A model generated the notes under the pieces. It was not told where the DNA came from. It was given only the letters and a program-made list of their open reading frames with translations, and made no database searches. A stretch of DNA of 64,000 nt, from assembly GCF_050627025.1 (NCBI RefSeq), contig NZ_CP192472.1. The stretch is one strand, 5' to 3'. This document shows positions 37,206 through 46,504 of this stretch, one piece after another. The number at the start of each line of letters is the position of its first letter. Positions within the stretch are counted from its first letter, which is position 1. Position numbers and translations under genes: made by a program. This DNA is from Variovorax paradoxus_P (GTDB lineage Bacteria; Pseudomonadota; Gammaproteobacteria; Burkholderiales; Burkholderiaceae_C).

Positions 37206-38186
37206 TCAATGTCCTCCCGCCTTGCCAACGCGCAGCCTTGGATCGACCACAAAGTACAACAGATCGACCACCAGGTTGATCACCACGAAGATCAGCGCAA
37301 TGAGGCACAGGTAGGCTGCCATCACCGGAACGTCGGCGAAAGTCACGGCCTGGATGAACAGCAAGCCCATGCCCGGCCACTGGAACACCGACTCGGTAAT
37401 GATGGCAAAGGCAATCAGGCCACCAAGCTGCAGGCCGGTGATGGTCATGACCGGCACCAGCGTGTTCTTGAGCGCATGGCCGAAGTGAATGGCGCGGTTC
37501 GTCAAGCCACGAGCCCGCGCAAACTTGATGTAGTCGGCACGCAAGACCTCGAGCATTTCCGCGCGAACCAATCGCATGATCAGGGTGAGCTGGAATATTG
37601 CGAGCGTGACTGCAGGCAAGACGATGTGATGCCAGCCATCGGCCCGGAGAAGTCCGGTGCTCCACCAGCCAAACTGCACTGTTTCACCGCGGCCGAAGCT
37701 CGGAAACCAACCCAGCGTGACGGCAAAGACGAGGATCAGCAAGATTCCGATCAGGAAGGTGGGAAGCGACACGCCGAGTAGCGATACGGTCATGAAGACC
37801 TGGCTCAGAAATGTGCCGCGGCGCAACGCCGTGTAGACGCCCATCGGAATGCCGATGAACAGGGCCAGCACCGCAGCCACGAGTGCGAGCTCGAGCGTGG
37901 CTGGAAAGCGCTCGCCGATGAGGCGCGACACTTTTGCGCCCTGACGCAGGCTGAGGCCGAACTCGCCTTGCGCTGCATTGGCGAGAAAGTGCCAAAACTG
38001 CACGAAGAAGGGTTGGTCGAGCCCCAATGCGGCGCGCATTTCGCGAATCTGCTCGGGCTTCGCATCTTGGCCCAGCAGAAAGACGACAGGGTCGCCTACG
38101 TATTGAAAGAGAAGAAAGGCAATGAACGCAACCGCGATCATGACGATCACGGCCTGGATCAGGCGGCGCAGGACGAAGGCAATCAT
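37206..38186 (-). CDS. Peptide-type ABC transporter permease (DppB-like)
   Basis: A 326-residue permease that opens the operon. It starts with a membrane segment, has the family stretch ALGLDQPFFVQFWHFL, about five more membrane segments, and the coupling loop EVLRADYIKFARARGLTNRAIHFGHALKN. It forms the channel with the DppC-like subunit. Its stop lies one base before the M20 start, so the two genes are tightly coupled. Confidence 0.92.
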   Translation of the reverse strand: MIAFVLRRLIQAVIVMIAVAFIAFLLFQYVGDPVVFLLGQDAKPEQIREMRAALGLDQPFFVQFWHFLANAAQGEFGLSLRQGAKVSRLIGERFPATLELALVAAVLALFIGIPMGVYTALRRGTFLSQVFMTVSLLGVSLPTFLIGILLILVFAVTLGWFPSFGRGETVQFGWWSTGLLRADGWHHIVLPAVTLAIFQLTLIMRLVRAEMLEVLRADYIKFARARGLTNRAIHFGHALKNTLVPVMTITGLQLGGLIAFAIITESVFQWPGMGLLFIQAVTFADVPVMAAYLCLIALIFVVINLVVDLLYFVVDPRLRVGKAGGH

Positions 38187-38308
38187 TCAGCAAACAGAGT
38201 GAGCAGGCATGCTAGCAGTGCAAGGTGCGTGCCCGCACGGTGATTCCCCGGGGGTGCACGCCGATGGTGCGTGTGGCTGAGCCGACTCGAAGCAAAATCC
38301 CAAATAAA

Positions 38309-38338
38309 AAAGCCACTCGACTTTCGTCGAGTGGCTTT
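38309..38338 (-). terminator. Rho-independent terminator of the left porin gene
   Basis: On the minus strand AAAGCCACTCGAC, a GAAA loop and GTCGAGTGGC are followed by six T residues. The 13-bp stem is perfect. The A-rich 5' side gives some activity on the plus strand as well. Confidence 0.95.
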
Positions 38339-38355
38339 CAGCTTTTCGATTCAAA

Positions 38356-38371
38356 GCTGGCGTAAGCCAGC
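38356..38371 (-). repeat. CTGGC-type dyad just downstream of the left porin stop
   Basis: GCTGGC-N4-GCCAGC begins six bases past the porin stop. A related dyad followed by a similar TT-GA-TCGA flank lies past the stop of the other porin (42498-42511), in opposite orientation. It may be an ancestral 3'-UTR hairpin or a recombination site. Confidence 0.5.
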
Positions 38372-38377
38372 CTCAAA

Positions 38378-39634
38378 TTAGAAAGCGTGACGGATACCGA
38401 AGTCGTAGCCGGTGGAGTTCTTCGGGGTGAAGGCACCGGTCACGAAGCCAGGGCCGCCAACGGTCAGAGCTGCGCCGTTCTTGTTGCTCACGCGAGCAAC
38501 CGTAGCGTACAGAGCCGTGCGCTTCGACAGGTTGTGCACGTAGCCCAGAGCCAGCTTGCTAGCCTTCGGGTCAGCCACTGCGGGTTCGAACGGCAGTTGG
38601 ACTTCGTTGAAGTCGTACTTGACGCGCGAGTACGAAGCGCGGATCAGGCCAGCGCCAACCGGCACGGTCACGCCGAGCAGGTAGCCGGTCAGGTCAACGT
38701 CAGCACGGCCGCCGGTGAACAGGGGGGTGACTTCGTAGTCAACCTTGTTCTTGGCGCGCGACACTTCACCGAAGAGCTTCACGGGACCGAAGTCATACGA
38801 AGCGCCGAGGTTCAGGGTGTTGACCTTGGTGGTCGTGCCAACATAGAACTGGTCACCGATCGTGCTGCTGCCGTAAGCAACTGCGACGTCCAGCGGGCCA
38901 TTGGCGTAGCCGAAACGGCCACCAACGTAACGACCAGCGCGCGAGTTGTTCGCAACGTTAGGCGTGAACGTGCCGTTGTCGTACTTGGTCTTCTCGCTGA
39001 AGCCGTACTGAACTTGGCCGTAGAAACCACCCAGGTTCGGCGGCAGGAAGTAGCCGATGGTGTTGCTGGCGCGAACGTAGTTGCTGTTGCCAACGTTCGT
39101 GAACGGAGCCGTCGAAGCTGCCGGGGTCAGGAAGTTGCCGAACGAGTTGTTGGCGGTGTTGATCAGGTTCGAGCCAACGCCGTTGGTGCCGAACGGATCG
39201 AACACGGTGTCGTTCCAGAAGGTGGGGGTGTAGTCACGGCCGAGGCGGACTTCACCGAAACCACCCGACAGGCTCACGGTCGAGCGACGAGCGAACGTCG
39301 CGATACCTTGCTGGCCGTCGTCGTTGGAGATCGGGGCTTCGAGCCAGAAGCTGGCTGCCAGGCCACCACCGAGGTCTTCCGTACCACGGAAGCCGATACG
39401 GCTGGAGTTGTAGCCCGAGTTAGCCAGTTCGCGACGGCTGACCTTGACGCTGCCTTGGTTCAGGTAGACGGGAATGCCGAAAGCATTGGGGAAAACCGTC
39501 GGGTTCAAGTCACGCGAGGTGGACGAGTAGCCGCTGATCGACGCGTCGACCACACCGAAGAGCGTGACGGACGACTGAGCCGAGGCAACACCGGCAACAG
39601 CCAGGGCAGCCAGAGCAACTAGAGATTTTTTCAT
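38378..39634 (-). CDS. Outer-membrane porin (Gram-negative trimeric type), intact copy
   Basis: A 418-residue general porin of the Burkholderiales type (OmpC/PhoE-like, Porin_4). The signal peptide MKKSLVALAALAVAGVASAQ is complete. The mature start SSVTLFGVVDASISGY, the RIGFRGTEDLGGGL strand and the C-terminal DFGIRHAF, ending in phenylalanine for BAM recognition, are typical. GGAG lies ten bases before the ATG at 39634. It has its own terminator. From codon 5 onward the gene is nearly identical in inverted orientation to the gene at 41273-42479, except for one N-proximal loop and the region about residues 288-350, which differ. The codon bias is strong, as for an abundant protein. Confidence 0.95.
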   Translation of the reverse strand: MKKSLVALAALAVAGVASAQSSVTLFGVVDASISGYSSTSRDLNPTVFPNAFGIPVYLNQGSVKVSRRELANSGYNSSRIGFRGTEDLGGGLAASFWLEAPISNDDGQQGIATFARRSTVSLSGGFGEVRLGRDYTPTFWNDTVFDPFGTNGVGSNLINTANNSFGNFLTPAASTAPFTNVGNSNYVRASNTIGYFLPPNLGGFYGQVQYGFSEKTKYDNGTFTPNVANNSRAGRYVGGRFGYANGPLDVAVAYGSSTIGDQFYVGTTTKVNTLNLGASYDFGPVKLFGEVSRAKNKVDYEVTPLFTGGRADVDLTGYLLGVTVPVGAGLIRASYSRVKYDFNEVQLPFEPAVADPKASKLALGYVHNLSKRTALYATVARVSNKNGAALTVGGPGFVTGAFTPKNSTGYDFGIRHAF

Positions 39635-39664
39635 TGCAAGTTTCTCCAAGGTTAAACATAGGGC

Positions 39665-39712
39665 TCCGGTGCGAAGGGCTCACCGTGACTTGCACTTTGT
39701 GCTCCCACCGGA
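39665..39712 (-). other. Structured leader of the intact porin mRNA
   Basis: TCCGGTG (39665-39671) and CACCGGA (39706-39712) are complementary and enclose an inner GCAC-TTT-GTGC hairpin (39692-39702). They lie 31-78 bases upstream of the porin start on the template used for the message. Such a leader could influence stability or sRNA control. No convincing -35/-10 pair was found further upstream. Confidence 0.45.
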
Positions 39713-39813
39713 CCCCGGGCCAACCTCCTTTTGGGAAGTTGATGCTATTGCACCAGAGGCGCTGCGGCAGGGCAAAACAATTCGCCCGAAAACTCCGGTG
39801 GCCCATCCGTTTC

Positions 39814-39829
39814 GTTGCAGTCCTGCAAC
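39814..39829. promoter_or_regulatory. 16-bp palindrome between porin and coq7
   Basis: GTTGCAGTCCTGCAAC has perfect seven-base arms around a two-base centre. It sits in the 281-base divergent region, 87 bases before coq7 and 180 bases before the porin start. It looks like a protein-binding operator, but its binding protein is unknown. Confidence 0.5.
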
Positions 39830-39915
39830 AAAGGGCTCAGGCGCCCTGCCAAACCACAATATGAAATGAAACGGGGTTTCGCCCGCCCACTTTTTGCTTG
39901 GGTTCAAATAGGCTA

Positions 39916-40545
39916 ATGATCTTTTCGCTCGATCCTGCCTTGGCCGCAGCGGATGCGGCATTACGTACTCTTTTTGGACGGGCCCATGCCACACGGGCCA
40001 TGCCACACCCGGATCAGGCTCCGGGTGAATTGACTGATTCGGAGCGGCGCGAGGCCGGCGCGCTGATGCGGGTGAACCATGTCGGGGAAGTGTGTGCACA
40101 AGCGCTTTACACCGCACAGGCCGCGGTTGCACGCGATCCCGTCCTCCGCGCCCGACTGCTCGAAGCCTCCCACGAAGAAACCGACCACCTGGCGTGGACG
40201 CGGCAACGCCTGGACGACCTGGGTGCGCGGCCGTCGGTTCTAAACCCGCTGTGGTACGCGGGTGCGTTCGGCCTGGGCTTGATAGCCGGCCGCCTGGGAG
40301 ACCCTCTGAGCCTCGGGTTCGTCGCAGAAACCGAACGCCAGGTAGAAGCTCACCTGGAGAGCCACCTGGGCCGCCTTCCGCCTGCCGACAGGGCTTCAAG
40401 GGCCGTGGTCGAACAAATGAAAATCGATGAGGCCCGGCATGCCGACCAAGCCATCGATGCCGGAGCCGTGGAATTGCCGGCCCCGGCCAAGGCCCTGATG
40501 CGATTCGCCTCTCGCGTGATGACCACGGTGGCGCATCGGATCTGA
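39916..40545 (+). CDS. coq7: Demethoxyubiquinone hydroxylase Coq7
   Basis: A 209-residue di-iron hydroxylase for a late ring hydroxylation in ubiquinone synthesis. The carboxylate and histidine ligands are in MRVNHVGEVCAQALY, SHEETDHLAW, VAETERQVEAHLESHL and KIDEARHADQA, the two ExxH-type repeats of the Coq7/CLK-1 family that replaces UbiF in many betaproteobacteria. The ATG at 39916 is chosen over a TTG six codons upstream. The gene lies inside the segment bounded by the two inverted porin copies, which is unexpected for a housekeeping gene. Confidence 0.95.
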   Translation: MIFSLDPALAAADAALRTLFGRAHATRAMPHPDQAPGELTDSERREAGALMRVNHVGEVCAQALYTAQAAVARDPVLRARLLEASHEETDHLAWTRQRLDDLGARPSVLNPLWYAGAFGLGLIAGRLGDPLSLGFVAETERQVEAHLESHLGRLPPADRASRAVVEQMKIDEARHADQAIDAGAVELPAPAKALMRFASRVMTTVAHRI

Positions 40546-40556
40546 AGCTCGCCGCT

Positions 40557-41006
40557 TCAGGTTTCGATCAGATCGAAGCTGGTGGTGATCTCGGCGGTTT
40601 TCGCAAGCATGATGCTCGCCGAGCAATAAGTCTCGTGGCTCATTGCGATGGCGCGCTCGACGGCAGCGGCAGGAATGCCCTTTCCGGCAACCGTGAAGTG
40701 CATGTGGATCTTGGTAAAGACCTTGGGATCTTTTTCCGCCCTTTCGCTGGTCAACTTGACGCTGCAGCGCTCCACGCGATGGCGGCCGCGCTTCAGGATG
40801 AGCACCACGTCGTAGGCGGTGCAGCCGCCCGTGCCAGCCAGTACGGTTTCCATGGGCCTGGGAGCGAGGTTTTGGCCGCCGTTCTCCGGCTTTGCCGCAT
40901 CCGGCGCGCCGTCCATCGTCAATACATGGCCACTGCCTGTCTCAGCCACGAATCCCATGGCAGACCGGGTGCCGGAATCGCCGGTCCAACTTACTGTGCA
41001 TTCCAT
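40557..41006 (-). CDS. OsmC-family protein (YhfA-like)
   Basis: A 149-residue OsmC/Ohr-fold protein. Two cysteines at the family positions are visible, in AGTGGCTAYDVVLIL (about residue 62) and SHETYCSASIML (about residue 128), the redox pair used for peroxide reduction in characterised members. The spacing and the short N-terminus resemble the YhfA subgroup, whose role is not settled. It converges on coq7 with 11 bases between stops and lies inside the porin-flanked segment. Confidence 0.88.
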   Translation of the reverse strand: MECTVSWTGDSGTRSAMGFVAETGSGHVLTMDGAPDAAKPENGGQNLAPRPMETVLAGTGGCTAYDVVLILKRGRHRVERCSVKLTSERAEKDPKVFTKIHMHFTVAGKGIPAAAVERAIAMSHETYCSASIMLAKTAEITTSFDLIET

Positions 41007-41088
41007 CTTGTCAGATCCAATCAGGATGTTCAGTGAAAAAAGTTCGCTGAGACATCAATTTGTGTGTGGGAAAAGCGTCACTCGCTTG

Positions 41089-41116
41089 TTGCAACGCAGC
41101 AAACAACCGATATACT
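41089..41116 (+). promoter_or_regulatory. Sigma-70 promoter of the predicted small RNA
   Basis: TTGCAA at 41089-41094 and TATACT at 41111-41116 are 16 bases apart. An AT-rich discriminator follows, so transcription should begin near 41123. Confidence 0.6.
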
Positions 41117-41122
41117 TTATTT

Positions 41123-41212
41123 CATCGCGCACGAAGACGTGCGCACCGGTTGTCTCCTCCACCCTTCCAATTGGTGGATTTAGCCCCGAGCTGCAAAGCT
41201 CGGGGCTTTTTT
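41123..41212 (+). ncRNA. Predicted small RNA upstream of the truncated porin
   Basis: About 90 bases bounded by a good sigma-70 promoter and a strong Rho-independent terminator. The 5' part folds as GCGCACG-AAGA-CGTGCGC (41127-41144). A pyrimidine-rich single-stranded region with CTCCTCC, complementary to Shine-Dalgarno sequences, follows. The terminator stem AGCCCCGAGCT-GCAA-AGCTCGGGGCT (41182-41207) ends in six T residues. No open reading frame of note is present. The layout is that of a trans-acting sRNA; the alternative is a terminated leader left from the lost 5' end of the porin gene. Confidence 0.5.
41182..41212 (+). terminator. Rho-independent terminator upstream of the truncated porin
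   Basis: A perfect 11-bp stem with GCAA loop and six T residues, ending 60 bases before porin homology begins. It would stop any transcript from the promoter at 41089 before the porin sequence. Confidence 0.93.
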
Positions 41213-41272
41213 CTTTGTGCCTTCAGTACCTGAAGAGCCGACGCCTACTCTAGTTTCGACACCGCAAAGGGC

Positions 41273-42479
41273 AGTTGCTCTGGCTGCCCTGGCTGTTGCC
41301 GGTGTTGCCTCGGCTCAGTCGTCCGTCACGCTCTTCGGTGTGGTCGACGCGTCGATCAGCGGCTATACGAGCACTGCTCGTGATGTGAACCAAAACGCAA
41401 TCAAAGTCAGCCGTCGCGAACTGGCTAACTCGGGCTACAACTCCAGCCGTATCGGCTTCCGTGGTACGGAAGACCTCGGTGGTGGCCTGGCAGCCGGCTT
41501 CTGGCTCGAAGCCCCGATCTCCAACGACGACGGCCAGCAAGGTATCGCGACGTTCGCTCGTCGCTCGACCGTGAGCCTGTCGGGTGGTTTCGGTGAAGTC
41601 CGCCTCGGCCGTGACTACACCCCCACCTTCTGGAACGACACCGTGTTCGATCCGTTCGGCACCAACGGCGTTGGCTCGAACCTGATCAACACCGCCAACA
41701 ACTCGTTCGGCAACTTCCTGACCCCGGCAGCTTCGACTGGTGCCTTCACGAACGTTGGCAACAGCAACTACGCTCGCGCCAGCAACACCATCGGCTACTT
41801 CCTGCCGCCGAACCTGGGTGGTTTCTACGGTCAAGTCCAGTACGGCTTCGCTGAGAAGACCAAGTACGACAACGGCATCTTCACGCCTAACGTTGCGAAC
41901 AACTCGCGCGCTGGTCGTTACGTTGGTGGCCGTTTCGGCTACGCCAATGGCCCGCTGGACGTCGCTCTTGCTTACGGCAGCAGCACGGTTGGCGATCAGT
42001 TCTATGTTGGCACGACCACCAAGGTCAACACCCTGAACCTCGGCGCTTCGTACGACTTCGGTCCCGTGAAGCTCTTCGGTGAAGTGTCTCAAGCAAAGCA
42101 AAAAACCGACTTCGACAGCGAGTTCATTATCGGATCGGCTTCCGAGACTTCAATCAAGCTCAATGGCTGGTTGCTTGGCGTTACCGTTCCGGTGGGCGCA
42201 GGTTTGATCCGCGCCGCCTATTCGGGCGTGCGATACAAGGTGCCCGAGGGCGGCGTTTATTCGTTGCTCGGCGACGCGAAGGAACCGAAGGCCGACAAGC
42301 TGGCGCTCGGATACGTGCACAACCTGTCGAAGCGCACGGCTCTGTACGCTACGGTTGCACGCGTGAGCAACAGGAACGGCACACTTCTGACCGTTGGCGG
42401 CCCCGGCTTCGTAACCAATGGCTTCGCACCGAAGGCTACCTCGACCGGCTACGACTTCGGCATCCGCCACGCTTTCTGA
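41273..42479 (+). pseudogene. Porin gene lacking its start, ribosome binding site and signal-peptide start (silent copy)
   Basis: From the AGTTGC of codon 5 to the stop this is a full-length porin reading frame with no internal stop, ending DFGIRHAF. The first 14 coding bases and everything upstream differ from the intact copy, and the MKKSL start is gone. The only in-frame start nearby is a GTG at 41217 that abuts the terminator T-run and has no ribosome binding site. Homology to the left porin is nearly complete to about base 42088, including a 241-base perfect match (41497-41737). The segment 42089-42300 encodes different strands and loops, and the end is again conserved. The retained open frame and terminator suggest a recent or functional silent copy rather than decay. 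Confidence 0.8.
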
Positions 42480-42497
42480 TCGACGTCTGATCCGATG

Positions 42498-42511
42498 CTG
42501 GCTCCAGCCAG
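42498..42511 (+). repeat. CTGGC-type dyad just downstream of the right porin stop
   Basis: CTGGCT-CC-AGCCAG lies 19 bases past the porin stop and is followed by TTCGAGTCGA, close to the TTTGAATCGA next to the left porin's dyad. The two dyads mark the outer ends of the inverted pair. Confidence 0.5.
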
Positions 42512-42531
42512 TTCGAGTCGATTCAGTGTCA

Positions 42532-42561
42532 AGCCGCCCAGCGCAAGCCGGGCGGCTTTTT
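42532..42561 (+). terminator. Rho-independent terminator of the right porin gene
   Basis: AGCCGCCC and GGGCGGCT form an 8-bp stem around a 10-base loop, followed by five T residues. It differs in sequence from the left porin's terminator. Confidence 0.85.
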
Positions 42562-42569
42562 GGCTTTGT

Positions 42570-43700
42570 TCAACTTACGCGGCCACGCCTGCTTTGCAGC
42601 AGGCCAACATTCATTTCACCGTTCAGGACCGAAGCGTAGAACCGCTCGACCATGTTCACGCTCGTGCGTGCATTGCGCGCCAGAGTCAGCATGTCGATGC
42701 CCTGCCCGTACAACAGCCGCAACGTAATTGCGGTGTGGCGCAGGCAATAGAGCGTTCTCGATTGACCGAGCGGACCTTTCTCCAGCGCTGTGACCTCGAG
42801 CGCCCAATGGAAAAGAAAATTGAGCACTGCCAGTGCATGTTCACGATTCTTCAGCTGCGGCATGAAGATGTAGTCTTCCGGCCCGCCACAGCCTTGCTCG
42901 CGACGATGAGCAAGCAGGCATTCATAAACTCGTACCGCCGGACGCAAGCTCACGATGGGCTGGCTGTGCCGCTTGGTTTCGGGCAAATTCATTCGCAAAT
43001 AGACGTGCTTTGCGCGCACGACTTCTATGTGCTTGTGCTTCATGAGCTTGATGTCGCTCGGACGGACGAAGGTGTTCACCATCCAGCGAATCAGCCAGGG
43101 CAGTTCCTCCGGCATGACGAGCAACTCGCGCGCAATCCAGAAGCGCTCGCCCGAACTGAGTTGATCGAGCATTGGGTGCGATTGCCCGCGCAATCTGCGC
43201 GCAGCCGCCACAACAGCCCGGTACTCGGCAACGCTGAAGCTGCCGCGCGGCTGACTGCGAACCTTGACTTTTGGGAACGCCGGCGCGCTATGAAGCACTC
43301 CGATGTTCACGCCGTGCGTCACTACCTTGCGCAGCAAGACCAGGTACTGGGCAATAGTCGTACTGGTAAAGCCTTGTTCGCCAAGATGGTCGATCAGGCG
43401 TTGCGCATCAGACGTAGCAAATGCCCGCGCCTCCACGGCACCCAGCAGCGGAACGATGTGGGCTCGCAATCTGTTGCCCATCACCTGCCAGGTAGGCCGA
43501 CCAATTTCACCGCGCTGTACGCGCGCAGCTTCTGCTTGCATCAAGCCTTTGGAAAGGTCGCTGACAGAAACTGATAACAAATTTTGCTCATTTGTTAACT
43601 GACTTGCGGACGGATGAACCGCGGGATAAGCACGTGCAAAAAATCCCGAATCGTTAGCGGCTGGGGGTCTTTGAATGAGGTTTATGACATTTGTGTCCAT
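42570..43700 (-). CDS. Tyrosine recombinase / integrase-family protein
   Basis: About 376 residues from the ATG at 43700; an upstream in-frame start at 43736 is possible. The N-terminal part resembles a core-binding (SAM-like) domain (YLVLLRKVVTHGVNIG). The catalytic half has a box-I arginine in NTFVRPSDIKLMKHKHI, a beta-hairpin lysine in LPETKRHSQPIVSL, the box-II arginine in LYCLRHTAITLRL, and the tyrosine nucleophile in TSVNMVERFYAS. The first His of HxxR is Tyr and the second conserved His position is Asn/Ala, a variant I recognise from chromosomal phage-integrase-family proteins. It is not linked to phage genes here. It lies 90 bases from the silent porin's stop, converging on it. Confidence 0.8.
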   Translation of the reverse strand: MDTNVINLIQRPPAANDSGFFARAYPAVHPSASQLTNEQNLLSVSVSDLSKGLMQAEAARVQRGEIGRPTWQVMGNRLRAHIVPLLGAVEARAFATSDAQRLIDHLGEQGFTSTTIAQYLVLLRKVVTHGVNIGVLHSAPAFPKVKVRSQPRGSFSVAEYRAVVAAARRLRGQSHPMLDQLSSGERFWIARELLVMPEELPWLIRWMVNTFVRPSDIKLMKHKHIEVVRAKHVYLRMNLPETKRHSQPIVSLRPAVRVYECLLAHRREQGCGGPEDYIFMPQLKNREHALAVLNFLFHWALEVTALEKGPLGQSRTLYCLRHTAITLRLLYGQGIDMLTLARNARTSVNMVERFYASVLNGEMNVGLLQSRRGRVS

Positions 43701-43749
43701 GTCATATCCACAAGCAATCCCGATGCCTCTTATCATCGTCAGTTATCAA

Positions 43750-45363
<1,614 letters not shown>

Positions 45364-45375
45364 CCGACCGTCGGC

Positions 45376-46014
45376 CTATTGCGCGAGTTGCGCAGGTGCC
45401 GGCGGCGGCACCTGTTGGGGTTGCTGCGATTGCTGCGCAGCCGCATCGGCGGCAGGCGACGGCGCAATCACCGGCGGAACCGCTGCCGGAAAGAGCCCGC
45501 TGGGCCGTGCCGCAGGTGAAGGCGCTGCCGGCATGCTCGGCAAGCCCGTGTTGCCGACGCTGATCGGCGCCCGCACCGGCAACTGCAGCGTAAAGGCCGC
45601 CGGCCCCTGCGCGCTGGTGCCGAGCGTTGCCGCACGCACGCCCACCGACTGCAGCACATAGTTCTCGCCTACACGCGAACCAACGCGAAACGGTCGCGGC
45701 GGCTTGCCGTCAATGGAGATCAGCGCTGCGCCCTGGTTGAAAGGGTCGGCCACCACACCCGAAAGCACAAAGCGGCTGGCTGCCTCGGGTGCCGCAGGCG
45801 CCGCTTCGGTTCCCGAAATCGCGCCCAGCAGCCTCGCGACAGCCTCCGCATCGGCCGACACCGCCGCTCGCGGCATTGTTGCCGCCGCCGCTACCGGTTC
45901 GGCCGGACTGGCGAGCCGCAGTCCCCAGAACACCGCGGCGCCGGCCGCCAGCGCCCAGAGTCCCGTGGTTGCAACGGGGGCGTGCCAGCGGGCAGCGGAA
46001 TAGGGACTTGTCAT
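45376..46014 (-). CDS. gspC: Type II secretion system protein GspC
   Basis: A 212-residue inner-membrane component that links the secretin to the inner-membrane platform. A membrane anchor (TTGLWALAAGAAVFWGLRL, about residues 16-34) is followed by the HR domain (RFVLSGVVADPFNQGAALISIDGKPPRPFRVGSRVGENYVLQSVG, about residues 85-130). The remainder is a proline/alanine/glutamine-rich tail. The PDZ domain found in Vibrio and Pseudomonas GspC is absent. The gene is transcribed opposite to the other gsp genes, with 49 bases between its start and that of gspG, an arrangement shared by several Burkholderiales. Confidence 0.87.
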   Translation of the reverse strand: MTSPYSAARWHAPVATTGLWALAAGAAVFWGLRLASPAEPVAAAATMPRAAVSADAEAVARLLGAISGTEAAPAAPEAASRFVLSGVVADPFNQGAALISIDGKPPRPFRVGSRVGENYVLQSVGVRAATLGTSAQGPAAFTLQLPVRAPISVGNTGLPSMPAAPSPAARPSGLFPAAVPPVIAPSPAADAAAQQSQQPQQVPPPAPAQLAQ

Positions 46015-46063
46015 GGCCGCGGATTATCATGCAGCGCGCTTTCCGAAACATGTCATCCAAGCT

Positions 46064-46504
46064 ATGAAAAAAATCCTTCGCGACGCAGCCCGCACCGCCC
46101 AGCGCGGCTTCACGCTGATCGAATTGATGGTGGTGCTGGTCATCATCGGCGTGCTCGCTGCGCTGATAGTGCCGAACGTGATCGAGCGCGCCGATGACGC
46201 CCGCGTGACCGCAGCCAAGACCGACATCAACAACCTGATGCAGGCGCTCAAGCTCTACCGGCTGGACAACCAGCGCTACCCCACGGCCGAGCAAGGCCTG
46301 CAGGCGCTGCTCACGCGCCCCACGGCCGGGCCTGCCGCTCCCAACTGGAAGCCCTATGTCGAGAAGCTGCCGAACGATCCGTGGGGCCATCCGTACCAAT
46401 ACATGAATCCGGGTATCAAGGGCGAAATCGACGTGCTCTCGCTCGGCGCCGATGGCCAGGCCGGCGGCGAGGGCAAGAATGCCGACATCGGCAGCTGGCA
46501 ATAG
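46064..46504 (+). CDS. gspG: Type II secretion major pseudopilin GspG
   Basis: A 146-residue major pseudopilin. The prepilin peptidase site is RG/FTLIELMVVLVIIGVLAALIVP (cleavage after Gly at about residue 15), with the Glu at mature position 5. The globular domain includes DINNLMQALKLYRLDNQRYPTAEQGLQAL and the calcium-loop region ending GEGKNADIGSW. GspG polymerises into the pseudopilus that pushes substrates through the secretin. The ATG at 46064 is chosen for standard leader length. The gene overlaps gspH by 26 bases. Confidence 0.96.
   Translation: MKKILRDAARTAQRGFTLIELMVVLVIIGVLAALIVPNVIERADDARVTAAKTDINNLMQALKLYRLDNQRYPTAEQGLQALLTRPTAGPAAPNWKPYVEKLPNDPWGHPYQYMNPGIKGEIDVLSLGADGQAGGEGKNADIGSWQ

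Noticed and set aside
41217..41272. A GTG at 41217 as start of the right porin
   Set aside because: It abuts a terminator T-run, has no ribosome binding site, and yields a proline-rich leader in place of the positively charged start of a signal peptide.
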